Assembly (NCBI GenBank): GCA_016875915.1
Contig: VGOM01000009.1
Coordinates: 1-64,000 of the forward strand
Length of the DNA stretch: 64,000 nucleotides
Origin: Chloroflexota bacterium
GTDB taxonomy: Bacteria; Chloroflexota; Dehalococcoidia; UBA2247; RBG-13-53-26
Direction: 5' to 3'
Part shown: piece by piece, positions 1 to 9,935 of the stretch
How the letters are laid out: every line of letters starts with the position of its first letter
How positions within the stretch are numbered: the stretch's first letter is position 1
Translations under genes and position numbers: made by a program
Notes under the pieces: generated by a model
Databases searched by the model: none
What the model was told of the DNA's origin: nothing
Seen by the model: the letters and a program-made list of their open reading frames with translations, nothing else

Positions 1-1
1 C

Positions 2-922
2 CTCACCAACCTGCTGGAGCAGGGACACCGGGTCGGGTGCCTCGATCTCGACACGAAGCGCAACCGGAGGGCCGCCAGGGCCTACCGGGGACGCGTGGAT
101 CTGTTCTGGGGCGACCTACGCTGTCCCGGGGACGCGGCCGCCGCAGTGCAGAGCCAGGAGGCTGTAGTGCACCTGGCCTTTGTCCTGCCGCCGGCCAGCG
201 AGGACCGTCCCGAGTGGGCATACCAAATAAACGTGGGCGGCACCAGGAATCTGCTTCAGGCCATGAAGGCCCTGCGGCGGCCGCCGCTGATGGTCTTCGC
301 TTCATCCTTCAGCGTGTTCGGCGAGACCCAGCACCTGCCGCCGCCCCGGACCGCCTCCGACCCTGTTCAGCCGATGGACAACTACAACCGGCACAAGGTG
401 GAATGCGAGGGGCTGGTCCGGGACTCGGGGCTGGAGTGGACCATCCTCCGCCTGGGGGTGGTGCCACCGGCGACCCTGGGTGGATTCAGCCCCAAGATGT
501 TCGATATCCCTCCGGGCTCCCGAGTGGAGTTCGCCCATCCCCGGGACGTGGGCCTTGCGCTGGCCAATGCCCTCGTCTGCTCCGGGGCCCGGGACAGGGT
601 CCTGCTCATCGGCGGCGGGCAGGGCAGCCAGCTCCGCTACCGCGATTTCGTGGGCCGGATGATGGAGGCCCTAGGGGTGGGCCGGCTTCCCGACAGCGCC
701 TTCGCCCCCTCCGCCTCCGCCTACACCGACTGGCTGGATACCGCCGAGAGCCAGAGGCTCCTCAGCTACCAGCAGCACACCTTTGAGGACTTCGTCCGGG
801 AGGTGGCCGCTTCGCTGGGATGCCGGAGGCACCTGATACGCCTGCTGGCGCCGCTGGTCCGCCGCTGGATGCTGAGTCAGTCGCCCCACTACCGGGCCGG
901 CAGACCCGCCTCGGCTGGCTGA
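2..922 (+). CDS. Extended SDR, NAD(P)-dependent epimerase/dehydratase (5' end missing)
   Basis: The reading frame is open from the window edge, so the N-terminal glycine-rich nucleotide-binding turn lies outside. What remains starts in the first helix after it (LLEQGHRV) and runs through the usual extended-SDR core: an acidic GDLR segment, VVHLAF, NVGGTRNLLQA, a serine-rich FASSFSVFGE stretch and a YNRHKVECE motif that supplies the YxxxK pair. The substrate-binding part follows, with a HPRDVGLAL segment typical of sugar-nucleotide epimerases and related reductases. The substrate cannot be read from the sequence. About 306 residues are present, so only some 10-20 are missing. The next gene is convergent, so this is the end of a rightward unit. 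Confidence 0.8.
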   Translation, partial: LTNLLEQGHRVGCLDLDTKRNRRAARAYRGRVDLFWGDLRCPGDAAAAVQSQEAVVHLAFVLPPASEDRPEWAYQINVGGTRNLLQAMKALRRPPLMVFASSFSVFGETQHLPPPRTASDPVQPMDNYNRHKVECEGLVRDSGLEWTILRLGVVPPATLGGFSPKMFDIPPGSRVEFAHPRDVGLALANALVCSGARDRVLLIGGGQGSQLRYRDFVGRMMEALGVGRLPDSAFAPSASAYTDWLDTAESQRLLSYQQHTFEDFVREVAASLGCRRHLIRLLAPLVRRWMLSQSPHYRAGRPASAG

Positions 923-974
923 GGCCCCCGCGGCCGTTGGGCGAATTCCGCTCGGGGTTGCCGGCTGCCCCGGC

Positions 975-1679
975 TCATCTCCTCCGGAACAGATCGAGGA
1001 ATCTGTCCTGGTACTCCTCGAACAGGCCCCACCTCCTCAGCTCCGTCTCCAGTTCGGACACCCTGGACCTTTCGCGTCTGGCCTCTCTGAAGAGGTGTTC
1101 GATCTGCTGGCGGGTATGCCTGGGAATGCCGCCGCCGTCTACGTCCAGCAGCCCTCTCATGCCCAGCTCCATCACGTTGCCGGTCAGGGAGCGCTGGGTC
1201 ATGTCGTAGATAAACTTCATCAGCGACACATCCCACATCTCGTCGATGCCCTTGATGATGGTCACCAGGCGGTTCTCTCCGCTGTCTATCCTCTGGTTCA
1301 GGTTGTCGATCACTGATCCCACGGGACTGGACAGTATGCTGGTCTCCCCCGGCTCGTTCCTGTAGCGGTAGAGCAGGCCCGGCTCATTCGCGCCGTAGTG
1401 ACGCAGCAGGTAGTCGGCGTACTCCCTGCCGTGTTCAAAGCCTTGAAAGAGGTTCAGCAGGTAGTAGGGAGTGACGATCTTGGGCCTCTCGGCCACCACT
1501 CTGCCCTCCCTGACCACCGTCTCGTCCTCCCCCTTGGTGTCCAGCATCTGGCTGTACACCGGCTGGGTGAGCAGGTAGTAGTAGATGTCGGTGATCCCGA
1601 AAGTGGCCAGGTTCTGCTTCGGAGGCCTCACCAACTCCGTGTGCTCGATGGCGTACTGTATCCGGCTGTCGATCTCCAT
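975..1679 (-). CDS. Conserved-looking hypothetical protein with C-terminal coiled coil
   Basis: A 234-residue soluble protein that I do not recognise. The N-terminal half is mixed alpha/beta with aromatic stretches (DIYYYLLTQPVYSQML, PYYLLNLFQGF). The last 50 or so residues are rich in Arg and Glu and look helical or coiled-coil. There is no signal peptide, membrane segment or cysteine motif. The ATG at its right end is the first in-frame start. The start of the Tyr-rich segment looks like a substrate- or partner-binding fold, but no function can be assigned. It is convergent with the SDR gene on its left and is followed on the right by a 230-bp gap with a possible promoter for a rightward gene. 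Coding is supported by length and consistent high-GC third positions. Confidence 0.65.
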   Translation of the reverse strand: MEIDSRIQYAIEHTELVRPPKQNLATFGITDIYYYLLTQPVYSQMLDTKGEDETVVREGRVVAERPKIVTPYYLLNLFQGFEHGREYADYLLRHYGANEPGLLYRYRNEPGETSILSSPVGSVIDNLNQRIDSGENRLVTIIKGIDEMWDVSLMKFIYDMTQRSLTGNVMELGMRGLLDVDGGGIPRHTRQQIEHLFREARRERSRVSELETELRRWGLFEEYQDRFLDLFRRR

Positions 1680-1805
1680 CTTCCTCGTATCCGCCCGGGC
1701 AGGTGAGCCCGGCCCGCGGCAGCCCTGTCTGCTTCGTGCCGGGTACCCATTGTATGTGCAAACGGCGCCTTCCTGTCAAGCAACGGGCCTGTAGCCAAAA
1801 CCGTC

Positions 1806-1835
1806 TTGACACCCACTACATATTGTGTCACTATC
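1806..1835 (+). promoter_or_regulatory. Possible promoter / operator upstream of small ORF
   Basis: A perfect TTGACA hexamer begins at 1806. A weak -10 (CACTAT) follows 17 bases later. The same stretch contains an inverted repeat, TGACAC and GTGTCA, at about 1807 and 1825, which could be a regulator site. The surrounding 1680-1909 gap otherwise shows nothing recognisable. Confidence 0.35.
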
Positions 1836-1909
1836 TACTTGGTTTCAAGATATGGGGCTCCTCTGAGGTCTGGGTCCTGCAGTTCTGGAGAGGGCAACAG
1901 GGAGGGACC

Positions 1910-2101
1910 ATGGACAACGGGTGTGCAACTCCGGCTGCCAGAGAGCGCAAGGACAGGAAGCATGCCGCGTCCCTTTCAGACAAGGACCTGGAGGCGCTGT
2001 GGGAATGCCTCAACCGGAGGATCGCCACTTGGGAGAGAGAGCTCGGCTGGGGCGGGTCTCCCGTGCCGGACTCCAATGCGAATGCCATTGGCAAGAGCTG
2101 A
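1910..2101 (+). CDS. Small hypothetical protein (63 aa)
   Basis: A short frame with an ATG preceded by GGGAGGGACC, a usable ribosome binding site. The product is hydrophilic, with a charged middle (ARERKDRKHAASLSDKDLEAL) and a Trp-containing helix (ALWECLNRRIATWEREL). It resembles a small helical protein of the kind sometimes linked to DNA binding, but no family is recognised. The only support is the binding site, the upstream TTGACA and the amphipathic helix. It lies alone between an unknown leftward gene and an inverted-repeat element. It could be a chance frame. Confidence 0.4.
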   Translation: MDNGCATPAARERKDRKHAASLSDKDLEALWECLNRRIATWERELGWGGSPVPDSNANAIGKS

Positions 2102-2124
2102 TAGCAGTTGAACAGAGGTCAGGC

Positions 2125-2234
2125 GGCCGTGATGGGTTATCTTCCTTACCCTCTACAAAGGCTTTGTCCCCCCAAAGCTGACTGACTGAGGCACTCATCC
2201 AGGCACAACCAATCCAACCTAACCCATCACGGCC
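2125..2234. repeat. 110-bp element bounded by 15-bp perfect inverted repeats
   Basis: GGCCGTGATGGGTTA at 2125-2139 returns as its exact reverse complement at 2220-2234. Inside is a smaller hairpin, GCTTTG-TCCCCC-CAAAGC, at 2161-2178. The arms are too far apart for an ordinary terminator, and there is no T run. The element lies between the small ORF and the 3' end of the UbiA gene. It could be a miniature inverted-repeat element or a structured RNA. No obvious target duplication flanks it. Confidence 0.6.
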
Positions 2235-2261
2235 TCTGCCCTTCCGGCAGCTTCCTGGATT

Positions 2262-3242
2262 CTAGAGGGCTGAGAAGGGATCCCACGGCAGGCAGCCCGG
2301 CGAGTAGAGCTTGATCCAGGCATAGCACAGGCAGGCCACTGAGATCAGGCCCAGCGCTGGAAAGACCCAGCGCCTCCGCGAGACAACAGGCAATTGCATC
2401 CTCGGGGGTCGCAGGAATCTCCAAACCACGGCTGTCAGGGCCACTGCGCCGGCGGCAGACAGGAGAGCGACATACCTGGTACCGACCGGGTAGTAGCCCT
2501 TGAAGACAAGAACTGCCACTATCGAGCAGATCAGAGAGGAAACCAACATGGCCTTCAGCGCTCCGGCCTGCCCCAGCCAGACTACCGTGGTTCTCAATCC
2601 GGCCTTTCGATCGAACTCGAAATCGCTCATCACTGAAGCGATGTAGCCGGTGGCCGTGAAGAAGAACCACAGGAGCATCGTCAGCCCCCGGGGCAGTGCC
2701 CCGTAGCCCAGCAGGAAGCCCGCCGAGGGGATTACCACCCCAACAACGGACATGCAGAGGACATCCCCCACGGGCTTCGCCTTGTACCTGATTCTGGGGT
2801 GAGAGTAGAGGATGCCGCCAAACAGGCATGCAATGGCGACAAGCAGGGCAAACAGCCAACTGACGGCCAGGGCCAGTCCGACTGCTGCCATGAAGGTCGC
2901 CGAGCAGAATGCCAGGCATTCCCTGTCGCTGACTTCGCCGGTGACCATCGGCTGCCGGCCCAGGTCGAAGTCCTTCTGCTTGCCGTCGTGGAACCTGTCC
3001 GTATCCATGTCGGAGTAGAAGTTCAGGGCGAAGGCGAAGGCCGCAAACATGAACAGCGCCAGGAAGCCCGCTGCCACCTTGAACCAGCCTATCGGCTCGC
3101 ACACCCCGGCCGTGAAGGGGATCACGAACGCCAGCGAGTAAGCCGGCCAGGCGGTGATTCTTGCCAATCTCAGGAACCTTCCCACTGATGCATCCTCTGC
3201 GCGGTATGCCCGCCTTGACCCTGAATCTTGGTTGTCCCGCAA
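2262..3242 (-). CDS. UbiA-family prenyltransferase (membrane)
   Basis: A 326-residue integral membrane protein with about eight or nine hydrophobic helices. Both aspartate-rich motifs of the UbiA superfamily are visible: NxxxDxxxD at residues 74-82 (NFYSDMDTD) and DxxxD in SDFEFDRKAG near residue 210. These bind the Mg-diphosphate of an isoprenoid donor. The family attaches polyprenyl chains to aromatic or other acceptors (4-hydroxybenzoate, naphthoate, homogentisate, protohaem, glycerol lipids). The acceptor here is unknown. An N-terminal hydrophilic tail of about 20 residues precedes the first helix. No quinone gene is adjacent, so the context does not settle the pathway. The length and both motifs fit an active enzyme. 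Confidence 0.85.
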   Translation of the reverse strand: MRDNQDSGSRRAYRAEDASVGRFLRLARITAWPAYSLAFVIPFTAGVCEPIGWFKVAAGFLALFMFAAFAFALNFYSDMDTDRFHDGKQKDFDLGRQPMVTGEVSDRECLAFCSATFMAAVGLALAVSWLFALLVAIACLFGGILYSHPRIRYKAKPVGDVLCMSVVGVVIPSAGFLLGYGALPRGLTMLLWFFFTATGYIASVMSDFEFDRKAGLRTTVVWLGQAGALKAMLVSSLICSIVAVLVFKGYYPVGTRYVALLSAAGAVALTAVVWRFLRPPRMQLPVVSRRRWVFPALGLISVACLCYAWIKLYSPGCLPWDPFSAL

Positions 3243-3311
3243 CTACCCTGGGGGTCCGCGTCGCAAACACGAAGGGCGGGGCCGAAGCGCAGGAGGCCTC
3301 TCCCTGCGAAC

Positions 3312-5525
3312 TCAGGCTGGGTCTGCGCCTCGTCTCCTTGTCCTTCGACGGATCAGCACTGTCAACGCTGCCAGGGCGGCTGCAGCAAAGACCAACACGG
3401 CAAGCTTCTGCCAGAGTGTTGTCGATACGAAGAAGGCACTCATTCCAAGCAAGGGCAGGAGTCCCACCCTGACCGCTGCCCTGAGGGAGTCATGCCTGGC
3501 GATGAAATCGGCAGCCGGTGGGCTGTGTCTGTAGTACAGCCGTACCAGTGCTCTGCCCGGAGGGTTGGGCATGAGGTACTGATCCCTGAAATCGCGAAAT
3601 GTCTGCAGACGAGGGTCGAGAGACGAGCCGTAGGCCGCTGTGGCTATGAAGCAGGCGGCCACGCTTCCTATGCCATCGTCCACCCAGACCCACTGGCCTC
3701 CGATGAAGAACCAGGAGAAGGAGGTCACCTCACCATAGGCCATCTGCTCGGCGGCGTCCACCGTTGTAGTTACGTCCGCCCAGTGCCCATCTTCCCAGTG
3801 GAACAACCTCAGGTTCTGCGGTTCGGCAGTTCCTGGCGCGTAGCTGATACCCACAATGACAGGCGGGCCGTACACCGCGGTGGTGGTGATGTCCACGAAC
3901 TGACCCTGCATCTCGACCCCTTCGGGCAGAGTGTCGTAGGGGTTGGTGGGCGACAACGAGTAGCTCGTGTTGCCGGCAGCAGTGACGTCACCGAAGCTGA
4001 CAGTCACGCCGTGAAGCGCTGCCGTCACCGATCTGAACCATTTCCCGTTGGCTTGCACGTGCGGCAGGAGGCTGCTTCTGCCATCGGCGTCGTAGGCCAG
4101 AACCCACCAGTGGTACTTCGTGCCATCGCCATCATACCCTGAGTCGGTGTAGGAGGTGACACCGCCCACCCGCTCATTGAACTTGTGACTGGCCTCCTCC
4201 ATGATGTCGGGGCTGGTGCTCACGATCAGCCGGTAGTCCACGGCTCCGGGCACAGGAGCCCACTCAAACGCTACGGAAGTGTCGATGACTGCAGTCCTGC
4301 CGGCCGGTGAGAGCAGCGCGGGAGCGATGGGCGTGCTGTTCGGTGACACCACCGGAGGCACCGTCCCAAACCAGTTGTCGTACACCAACATGTTGACATA
4401 AGGAGTGAGCCGGAGTCTCTCCAGGCGTTGCTTGAAAGCGGTGGAGAATTCGGCGGAGGACCAGTATGTCCAGTTGTTGTAGACCATGCAGACATTTGTT
4501 GGCACGCCCCTTATGCCCACCGAGATCTGCGACCTGGACTTGAAGGTGTTGTGATGGATGAGGATGGTTCCCCCAGCCGGCACGCTGCGGTCCGGGCCAT
4601 TGTCAAATCCCCAGGACGGGTCATCATTGCCGCCATGCATGTCAAACATGGTGTTGGTCATGTGGGGTTCAACGATGTTGAAGCGGGCTTCATAGTTTGA
4701 AGCAGGGTATCCCCTCTCCCCGGCGATGGCATGACGGCAGTAGTCGAAGATGTTGGCCTCGATCAGGGCGGAAGAGGCGCCAATCTGCACCCCATATCCC
4801 AGACCTGATCGGCGGCAGTGGTGGATGTAGTTGTGGTGGATATAGGCTTTGGATGGACTGCCCAGCCCGGGCAGACGGTCGGAGTAGTAGGCGATCCCGG
4901 CATACGGCCAGTTGTAGATCTCGCAGTTCTCCACAACCAGGCCGGTCTTGCCTGCGGAATAGATGCCGTCGATCAGTGGAGCGCTGCCGCTAGAGCCGAT
5001 GTTGCCGTCCGGCCCCTGGAGTCTTATGCCGTTGAAGGTGACATTCTTCCCCGCCACAAGGAAATGGTCGAAATGGGGCAGTACGCTGGGCATAGACCAG
5101 TAGATGCGTCCACCGGCGGACCCCTTCCAGCCTCGATTGGAGGCAATGGTTGTGCCACTGGGGACCGACAGGTTGAGGGTCCCGTAGGTCCCGCCGCCCA
5201 TGTCGATATTGGCACTCTGTTCAATGTAGATGATCTTCCCGGCCCTAGCGCTTTCGCTCATGCCGGAAAGACTGGAGAGAGCCGCCAGGAACTGGTCCCG
5301 GCTGCCGACGGCATAGTCCCCGGAGGTGATGATGTTCGAATAGCCGGCGCCACCTCCAGTGGGATTGCCGGTGGGATTGGCCTCCGCCCCATATCCGGGA
5401 TTGATGTCCTCGTCCCAGGCGGGTGCGGACTGGACAACAGGCGACGCCGTCAGCAGCAGTATCAGAGCCGCCAAGGCGGTCAGGAGTGTCCTAATTCCCC
5501 ATCCCCCCGTCTTGAACTCCCTCAT
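3312..5525 (-). CDS. Secreted right-handed beta-helix protein with CFI-box C-terminus
   Basis: About 737 residues. The ATG chosen follows a GGGTGAG box; a GTG 13 codons upstream lacks one. A signal peptide (hydrophobic [14 protein letters not shown], then VVQSA) is followed by about 370 residues with the repeated turns of a pectate-lyase-type parallel beta-helix ([32 protein letters not shown]). A fibronectin-like module ([20 protein letters not shown], then YHWWVLAYD) comes next, then a beta-rich part. Near the end is [10 protein letters not shown], the CFI-box of a C-terminal processing domain, followed by a hydrophobic helix and an RRRTRRR tail. This suggests a cell-surface, possibly processed, polysaccharide-binding or -cleaving protein. 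Lyase catalytic residues were not located, so activity is unproven. Confidence 0.8.
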   Translation of the reverse strand: MREFKTGGWGIRTLLTALAALILLLTASPVVQSAPAWDEDINPGYGAEANPTGNPTGGGAGYSNIITSGDYAVGSRDQFLAALSSLSGMSESARAGKIIYIEQSANIDMGGGTYGTLNLSVPSGTTIASNRGWKGSAGGRIYWSMPSVLPHFDHFLVAGKNVTFNGIRLQGPDGNIGSSGSAPLIDGIYSAGKTGLVVENCEIYNWPYAGIAYYSDRLPGLGSPSKAYIHHNYIHHCRRSGLGYGVQIGASSALIEANIFDYCRHAIAGERGYPASNYEARFNIVEPHMTNTMFDMHGGNDDPSWGFDNGPDRSVPAGGTILIHHNTFKSRSQISVGIRGVPTNVCMVYNNWTYWSSAEFSTAFKQRLERLRLTPYVNMLVYDNWFGTVPPVVSPNSTPIAPALLSPAGRTAVIDTSVAFEWAPVPGAVDYRLIVSTSPDIMEEASHKFNERVGGVTSYTDSGYDGDGTKYHWWVLAYDADGRSSLLPHVQANGKWFRSVTAALHGVTVSFGDVTAAGNTSYSLSPTNPYDTLPEGVEMQGQFVDITTTAVYGPPVIVGISYAPGTAEPQNLRLFHWEDGHWADVTTTVDAAEQMAYGEVTSFSWFFIGGQWVWVDDGIGSVAACFIATAAYGSSLDPRLQTFRDFRDQYLMPNPPGRALVRLYYRHSPPAADFIARHDSLRAAVRVGLLPLLGMSAFFVSTTLWQKLAVLVFAAAALAALTVLIRRRTRRRGADPA

Positions 5526-5649
5526 CTCACCCGCGAAACCAGACGGACAAGCAAAACGGGTCACAGTGAGGAGAGGGGATGGTGCTTGAGGTATCCCTGT
5601 GGCTCCTGACAGCGGCCCAGCAACACTCTAGCCCAAGCGACCAGAGGTG

Positions 5650-6414
5650 TCAAACGAGAAGCTTCACGGCGCTGAAGTTGCGCTCCACCTTGTCCTTGCC
5701 TTCGATGACGCTGCCAAACTCGGTGGAGTGGCCGGGGAGCAGGTACTCCACGTCCAATGCCGACAGCCTGTCGATGCTCTGTTTGAGGGTGATTATGCTC
5801 CCGCCAGGGAAGTCGGTTCTGCCCACCCCGCCGTAGAAGATCAGGTCGCCGGTGATCAGCGTCTTCTTCTCGGGCCAGTAGATGCTGACGGAGCCCGGGG
5901 AATGGCCCGGCGTGAGGAAGACCTCCAGGCTGACCCTCTTCTCATCGCTGCCCAGGTCTAGTGTGCCTTCGGCGAGGTACATGAAGGGTTCCAGCCGGGC
6001 TGCCTTCATGCCGAACATGCCGAACATCCTCTCTCCCACCGTCCGGTAGTACTCTTCCTCTTCCCGGGACAGGGCCGTGATGGCCTGACTGACTCTGCCC
6101 TTCGATTCCTTAGCCAGGCTCATCTCGACAATGCTCTCTGTGGCCTGGCAGTGATCGGGATGGGTGTGGGTGTTCACAATCAGGCCCACGTCCTGTGCCT
6201 CGTAGCCGTCGCGGCGCATGGCCGCGGTGATGGACTCGAAGCAGCGTTCGCCAGTCTCGTTCACCAGGAAGCCGGGATCGATGAGCACGTGGGGCCGGTC
6301 GCCCCGCAGGACGTTGGGGAGGAGGTAGCTATTGGCGTTGTTTCCCCTGCCCTGCCAGATGTAGCAGATCAGGTTGTCGAACAGCTTCCTCGATTGATGC
6401 AGCCTGTTGAGCAC
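5650..6414 (-). CDS. Metallo-beta-lactamase-fold hydrolase
   Basis: 254 residues. The dinuclear metal motif THTHPDHC (HxHxDH) lies near residue 82. The second half gives TPGHSPGS with a metal-ligand histidine, a GDLIF segment with the bridging aspartate, and LLPGHSTEFG with the last histidine. This layout is that of glyoxalase-II-like thioesterases and related hydrolases; the exact substrate is not deducible. The start is GTG. The protein is cytoplasmic, with no signal peptide. It lies between the secreted beta-helix gene and mfd, all leftward, with separate spacing (over 50 bases each side), so it may be transcribed alone. Confidence 0.85.
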   Translation of the reverse strand: MLNRLHQSRKLFDNLICYIWQGRGNNANSYLLPNVLRGDRPHVLIDPGFLVNETGERCFESITAAMRRDGYEAQDVGLIVNTHTHPDHCQATESIVEMSLAKESKGRVSQAITALSREEEEYYRTVGERMFGMFGMKAARLEPFMYLAEGTLDLGSDEKRVSLEVFLTPGHSPGSVSIYWPEKKTLITGDLIFYGGVGRTDFPGGSIITLKQSIDRLSALDVEYLLPGHSTEFGSVIEGKDKVERNFSAVKLLV

Positions 6415-6466
6415 GTCGGTCGCCTTCTGGAGCGGACAACAGTATAGCCCAAATGCATGATGAGGA

Positions 6467-9400
6467 CTAACCGGCGCCCGGGCTCCGCCCCTCAGATTCC
6501 CGGATCAGCCCTGCCAGGGTCTCCTCCAGAGCCTGCTGCCACCTGCCGCCTAGGCGCTTCGTGTCCAGTTGCACCTGGCATGCCTGGACCGCGGCGGAGC
6601 GGCGGGCGGTCCCGGCCCCGTCGGCGGCGGGTTCACGGCCCTCGGCGAACCTGATCACTATCCGGCCGTCTTCTCTGGCTATCGACCGCGCCCCGGCCCG
6701 GGCGGCAGACAACTTGACTCTCACCAGGTAGAGCAGGTTCTGAACTGATAGGGGCAGTGCCCCGAACCTGTCCCTCAGTTCCTGCCGCAGTTCCTCAACC
6801 TCGTCGGTGACGGTCAATCTGGCCAGCCTCTGGTACAGGGCCACCCGCGTGGTGGGGTCGGTCACGTAGTCCTCCGGGATATAGGCCGAGAGGGGGAGGT
6901 CCACGGTGACGCTGGCCGCCGGCATGGGTTTGGCGCCGGGCTCGCCGCCTCCCTCCTGCCTGGCCTTCAACTCCTGCACTGCCTCGGCCAGCAACTGGCA
7001 GTAGAGTCCGAATCCCACGGCGGCTATGTGCCCGCTCTGTTCGGAGCCAAGCAGGTTCCCCGCCCCCCTGATCTCCAGGTCCTTCATGGCGATGCGGAAG
7101 CCGGCGCCCAACTCGCTGGACTCAAAGATGGTCTGCAGCCTCTTCTCGGCGGCGGGAGTCAGCCGCTTGCCCTTGCCGTGAAGGAAGTAGGCGTAGGCCC
7201 GGTTGCTTCCCCGGCCCACCCTGCCCCGCAGCTGGTAGAGTTGAGCCAGCCCCAGCCTGTCGGCATCGTTGACGATCAGGGTGTTGGCATTGGGCATGTC
7301 CAGACCGGACTCGATGATGGTGGTGCAGAGCAGAACATCGACCCTGCCCTCGGCGAAGTCGATCATGGTTATCTCCAGCTCTTCCTCGTCCATCTGACCG
7401 TGGGCCACCGCCGTGTTGGCCTCCGGCACCAGCTCCCGGAGCCTGTGGGCCACGTGGTTGATGGTCTCCACCCGGTTGTGCACGAAGAAGACCTGCCCGT
7501 TCCTCTCCAACTCCCGGATGATCGCCTCGCGGATGAGCGGTTCATTGTACTCGGCGACATAGGTCTTGATGGGCAGGCGCTCCTCGGGAGGCGTCTCCAG
7601 GGTGCTCATGTCCCTCACCCCCACCAGGGCCATGTGCAGGGTGCGGGGGATGGGTGTTGCGGTCATGGTCAGCACATCCACCTCCTGGCGGAGCTGCTTC
7701 AGCCGCTCCTTGTGCCCCACGCCGAACCTCTGCTCTTCGTCCACAATGACCAGCCCCAGGTTCTTGAAGACGACGTCCTTCTGGAGCAGCCGGTGGGTGC
7801 CGATGCAGATGTCCACGCTGCCGTCCTTCAATCCCTCGACGATGGCCCGCTGCTCTCTGTCCCCTCGGAACCGGCTGAGCATCTCCACCTTCATGGGGAA
7901 CGATGCCAGTCTCTGGGTGAAGGTGGTGAAGTGCTGCTGCGCCAGCACGGTGGTGGGTACAAGGAAGGCCACCTGCCGGCCGTCGCTCACGGCCTTGAAG
8001 GATGCCCTGATGGCGATCTCCGTCTTGCCGTAGCCCACGTCGCCGCAGACCAGCCGGTCCATGGGCTTGGCCTTCTCCATGTCCTCCTTCACCTGTCTCA
8101 CGGCCTCCATCTGGTCCGGGGTCTCCATGTAGGGGAATGATGCCTCCAGTTCCTGTTGCCAGGCACTGTCCGCTGAGTAGCTGAAGCCACGGACCACCTC
8201 CCTCGTGGCATACAGCTTGAGCAGACTCTGGGCCATCTCTCGGGCCGAGTCTCTGACCCGCCGCTTCACCCTGTCCCACTCCTGGGTCCCCAGGCGGCTG
8301 AGCGCCGGCGGCCCGCCCGCCGCGCCGATGTAGTGGCTCACCCGGTCCGCCTGATCGGTGGGGACGTACAGCAGATCCCCGGCGGCGTATTCCAGGGTAA
8401 GGTACTCCCGCTCCGCCTGGTCCAGGCTTATCTTCTTCATGCCCACGAAACGGCCGATGCCGTGATCCACATGGACCGCGTAGTCGCCGGGGGACAGGTC
8501 CGGTATGATGCCTTTGCCCTGGGCCGGCCTTGGCCTTGTCTGCCGGGACTGCCTGACGAAGCCGAAGATCTCGGCGTCCGTGATCACGACCATCTCCTGG
8601 CCCATGATCCACCCCGCTGAGAGGGAGCCGTGGACCAGGGTGAGGGAACCCTTCTCCGGGACCCGGTCCAGGCCTGGCAAAGAGGGGGTGATGATGTCCT
8701 TCTCCTGGAACAGCTCGCTGAGCCTGGCTGCCTGCTGGGAGACCACGATGACACTGCATCCGTGCTCCAGAAGCAGCCTGGCATCCTGGACGAAGCTCTC
8801 CAGTTGTCCCCCGTAGCTGCGGGGAGAGGTGAACAGCGGCGGCCTGTCCCGGCTGTCATTGCCTTGCCAGGGGGGCAGCTCCAGATGGTGCTTCAGCCCG
8901 GCCAGGCTGGCCGCCAGCTCGGCATAGGTCAGGTAGGGCACGGGGGAGCTGTCCGGCAATGCCCCTTCCTCCGTCATTTGCCGGCGGAGCAGCCTTGCCT
9001 CCGCATCGAGTTCGTTCACGGCGGCCTCTATGCCTTCGGGATGGGACAGGACTACCAGGGACTCCGGGGCCAGGTGGTCGACAAGCGTGGCGGCGGCCGG
9101 CCCCGCCGACTCCCGGGCAGCCACCAGTGTCAGTGAAGACGCCGGCTTCAGGGAGCGCTGCGACAGCGGGTCGAACAGCCGGATGCTCTCTATCCGGTTG
9201 CCCAGGAACTCGATCCTGGCGGGCATCTCGCTGTCGGGGGAGTAGACATCGATGATGCCTCCCCGTTGGCTCATGTTGCCCGGCGTCTCCACCAGGCTGA
9301 CCCTCTCATATCCCATACCGGTCCACCTGGTCAGCAGCTCGATGGGGTTGACCGTCATCCCCGGCTCCAGCGTATGAACGGCGGCCCTGAACTCGCTGAC

Positions 9401-9823
9401 CGGGGTGGTCTTTCTCACCAGTGAAGCGGCGGCGCAGACCACCATGGGCTGTGAGATGCCCGGTTCCGGTCCGCCTCCGGCGCCAGCCAGCCTGGTGAGT
9501 ACCCTCAGCCTCTCCTGTTCCTTCGAGGGGTCGGCCGGCAGGCTCTCGTAGGGCAGGGCGTCCGGCTTGGGATAGAGCAGCACTGCGGATGGATCGCCGT
9601 GCCAGACCTGGAGCTGTTCGTAGAATGTCCTGGCTTCCTCGGCGCTGGGCACAACCACCAGCAGCGCCGTGCGCAGTTCCTGGTGCAGCGCTGCCGCCAG
9701 GTAGGGCTGGGCGGCCCGCAGGACGGGCATGGCCAGTCCCCCGTCCCCCTGGCGGGCCGCGTCGACCAGGTCACGGTAGACCGTTGTGTCAGATATTGCC
9801 GACGTCAGACGATGCAGGTCCAT
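6467..9823 (-). CDS. mfd: Transcription-repair coupling factor Mfd
   Basis: 1118 residues, full length for Mfd. The enzyme displaces RNA polymerase stalled at DNA lesions and recruits UvrA. Domains in order: the UvrB-like N-terminal region; the CarD-like RNA-polymerase interaction domain beginning near residue 447 (SPGDYAVHVDHGIGRFVG); the superfamily 2 translocase with Walker A GDVGYGKTE near 595, the DEEQRFGV box and TATPIPRTL; the second RecA lobe with IIESGLDMPNAN and QLRGRVGR; and the C-terminal domain (AYIPEDYV, RVALYQRLA). It is divergent from ilvD with a 190-bp shared upstream region. All key motifs are intact. Confidence 0.98.
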   Translation of the reverse strand: MDLHRLTSAISDTTVYRDLVDAARQGDGGLAMPVLRAAQPYLAAALHQELRTALLVVVPSAEEARTFYEQLQVWHGDPSAVLLYPKPDALPYESLPADPSKEQERLRVLTRLAGAGGGPEPGISQPMVVCAAASLVRKTTPVSEFRAAVHTLEPGMTVNPIELLTRWTGMGYERVSLVETPGNMSQRGGIIDVYSPDSEMPARIEFLGNRIESIRLFDPLSQRSLKPASSLTLVAARESAGPAAATLVDHLAPESLVVLSHPEGIEAAVNELDAEARLLRRQMTEEGALPDSSPVPYLTYAELAASLAGLKHHLELPPWQGNDSRDRPPLFTSPRSYGGQLESFVQDARLLLEHGCSVIVVSQQAARLSELFQEKDIITPSLPGLDRVPEKGSLTLVHGSLSAGWIMGQEMVVITDAEIFGFVRQSRQTRPRPAQGKGIIPDLSPGDYAVHVDHGIGRFVGMKKISLDQAEREYLTLEYAAGDLLYVPTDQADRVSHYIGAAGGPPALSRLGTQEWDRVKRRVRDSAREMAQSLLKLYATREVVRGFSYSADSAWQQELEASFPYMETPDQMEAVRQVKEDMEKAKPMDRLVCGDVGYGKTEIAIRASFKAVSDGRQVAFLVPTTVLAQQHFTTFTQRLASFPMKVEMLSRFRGDREQRAIVEGLKDGSVDICIGTHRLLQKDVVFKNLGLVIVDEEQRFGVGHKERLKQLRQEVDVLTMTATPIPRTLHMALVGVRDMSTLETPPEERLPIKTYVAEYNEPLIREAIIRELERNGQVFFVHNRVETINHVAHRLRELVPEANTAVAHGQMDEEELEITMIDFAEGRVDVLLCTTIIESGLDMPNANTLIVNDADRLGLAQLYQLRGRVGRGSNRAYAYFLHGKGKRLTPAAEKRLQTIFESSELGAGFRIAMKDLEIRGAGNLLGSEQSGHIAAVGFGLYCQLLAEAVQELKARQEGGGEPGAKPMPAASVTVDLPLSAYIPEDYVTDPTTRVALYQRLARLTVTDEVEELRQELRDRFGALPLSVQNLLYLVRVKLSAARAGARSIAREDGRIVIRFAEGREPAADGAGTARRSAAVQACQVQLDTKRLGGRWQQALEETLAGLIRESEGRSPGAG

Positions 9824-9935
9824 CGATGCTCTCCAAACACCTATAGGGCCAGCTCCGAGAGACTGGCCCAGCCTGTCGATTGTGATGCAGTACCTGGACT
9901 AGATTCTACCGTGCCGCCCCGCGCCGGGCAACACT

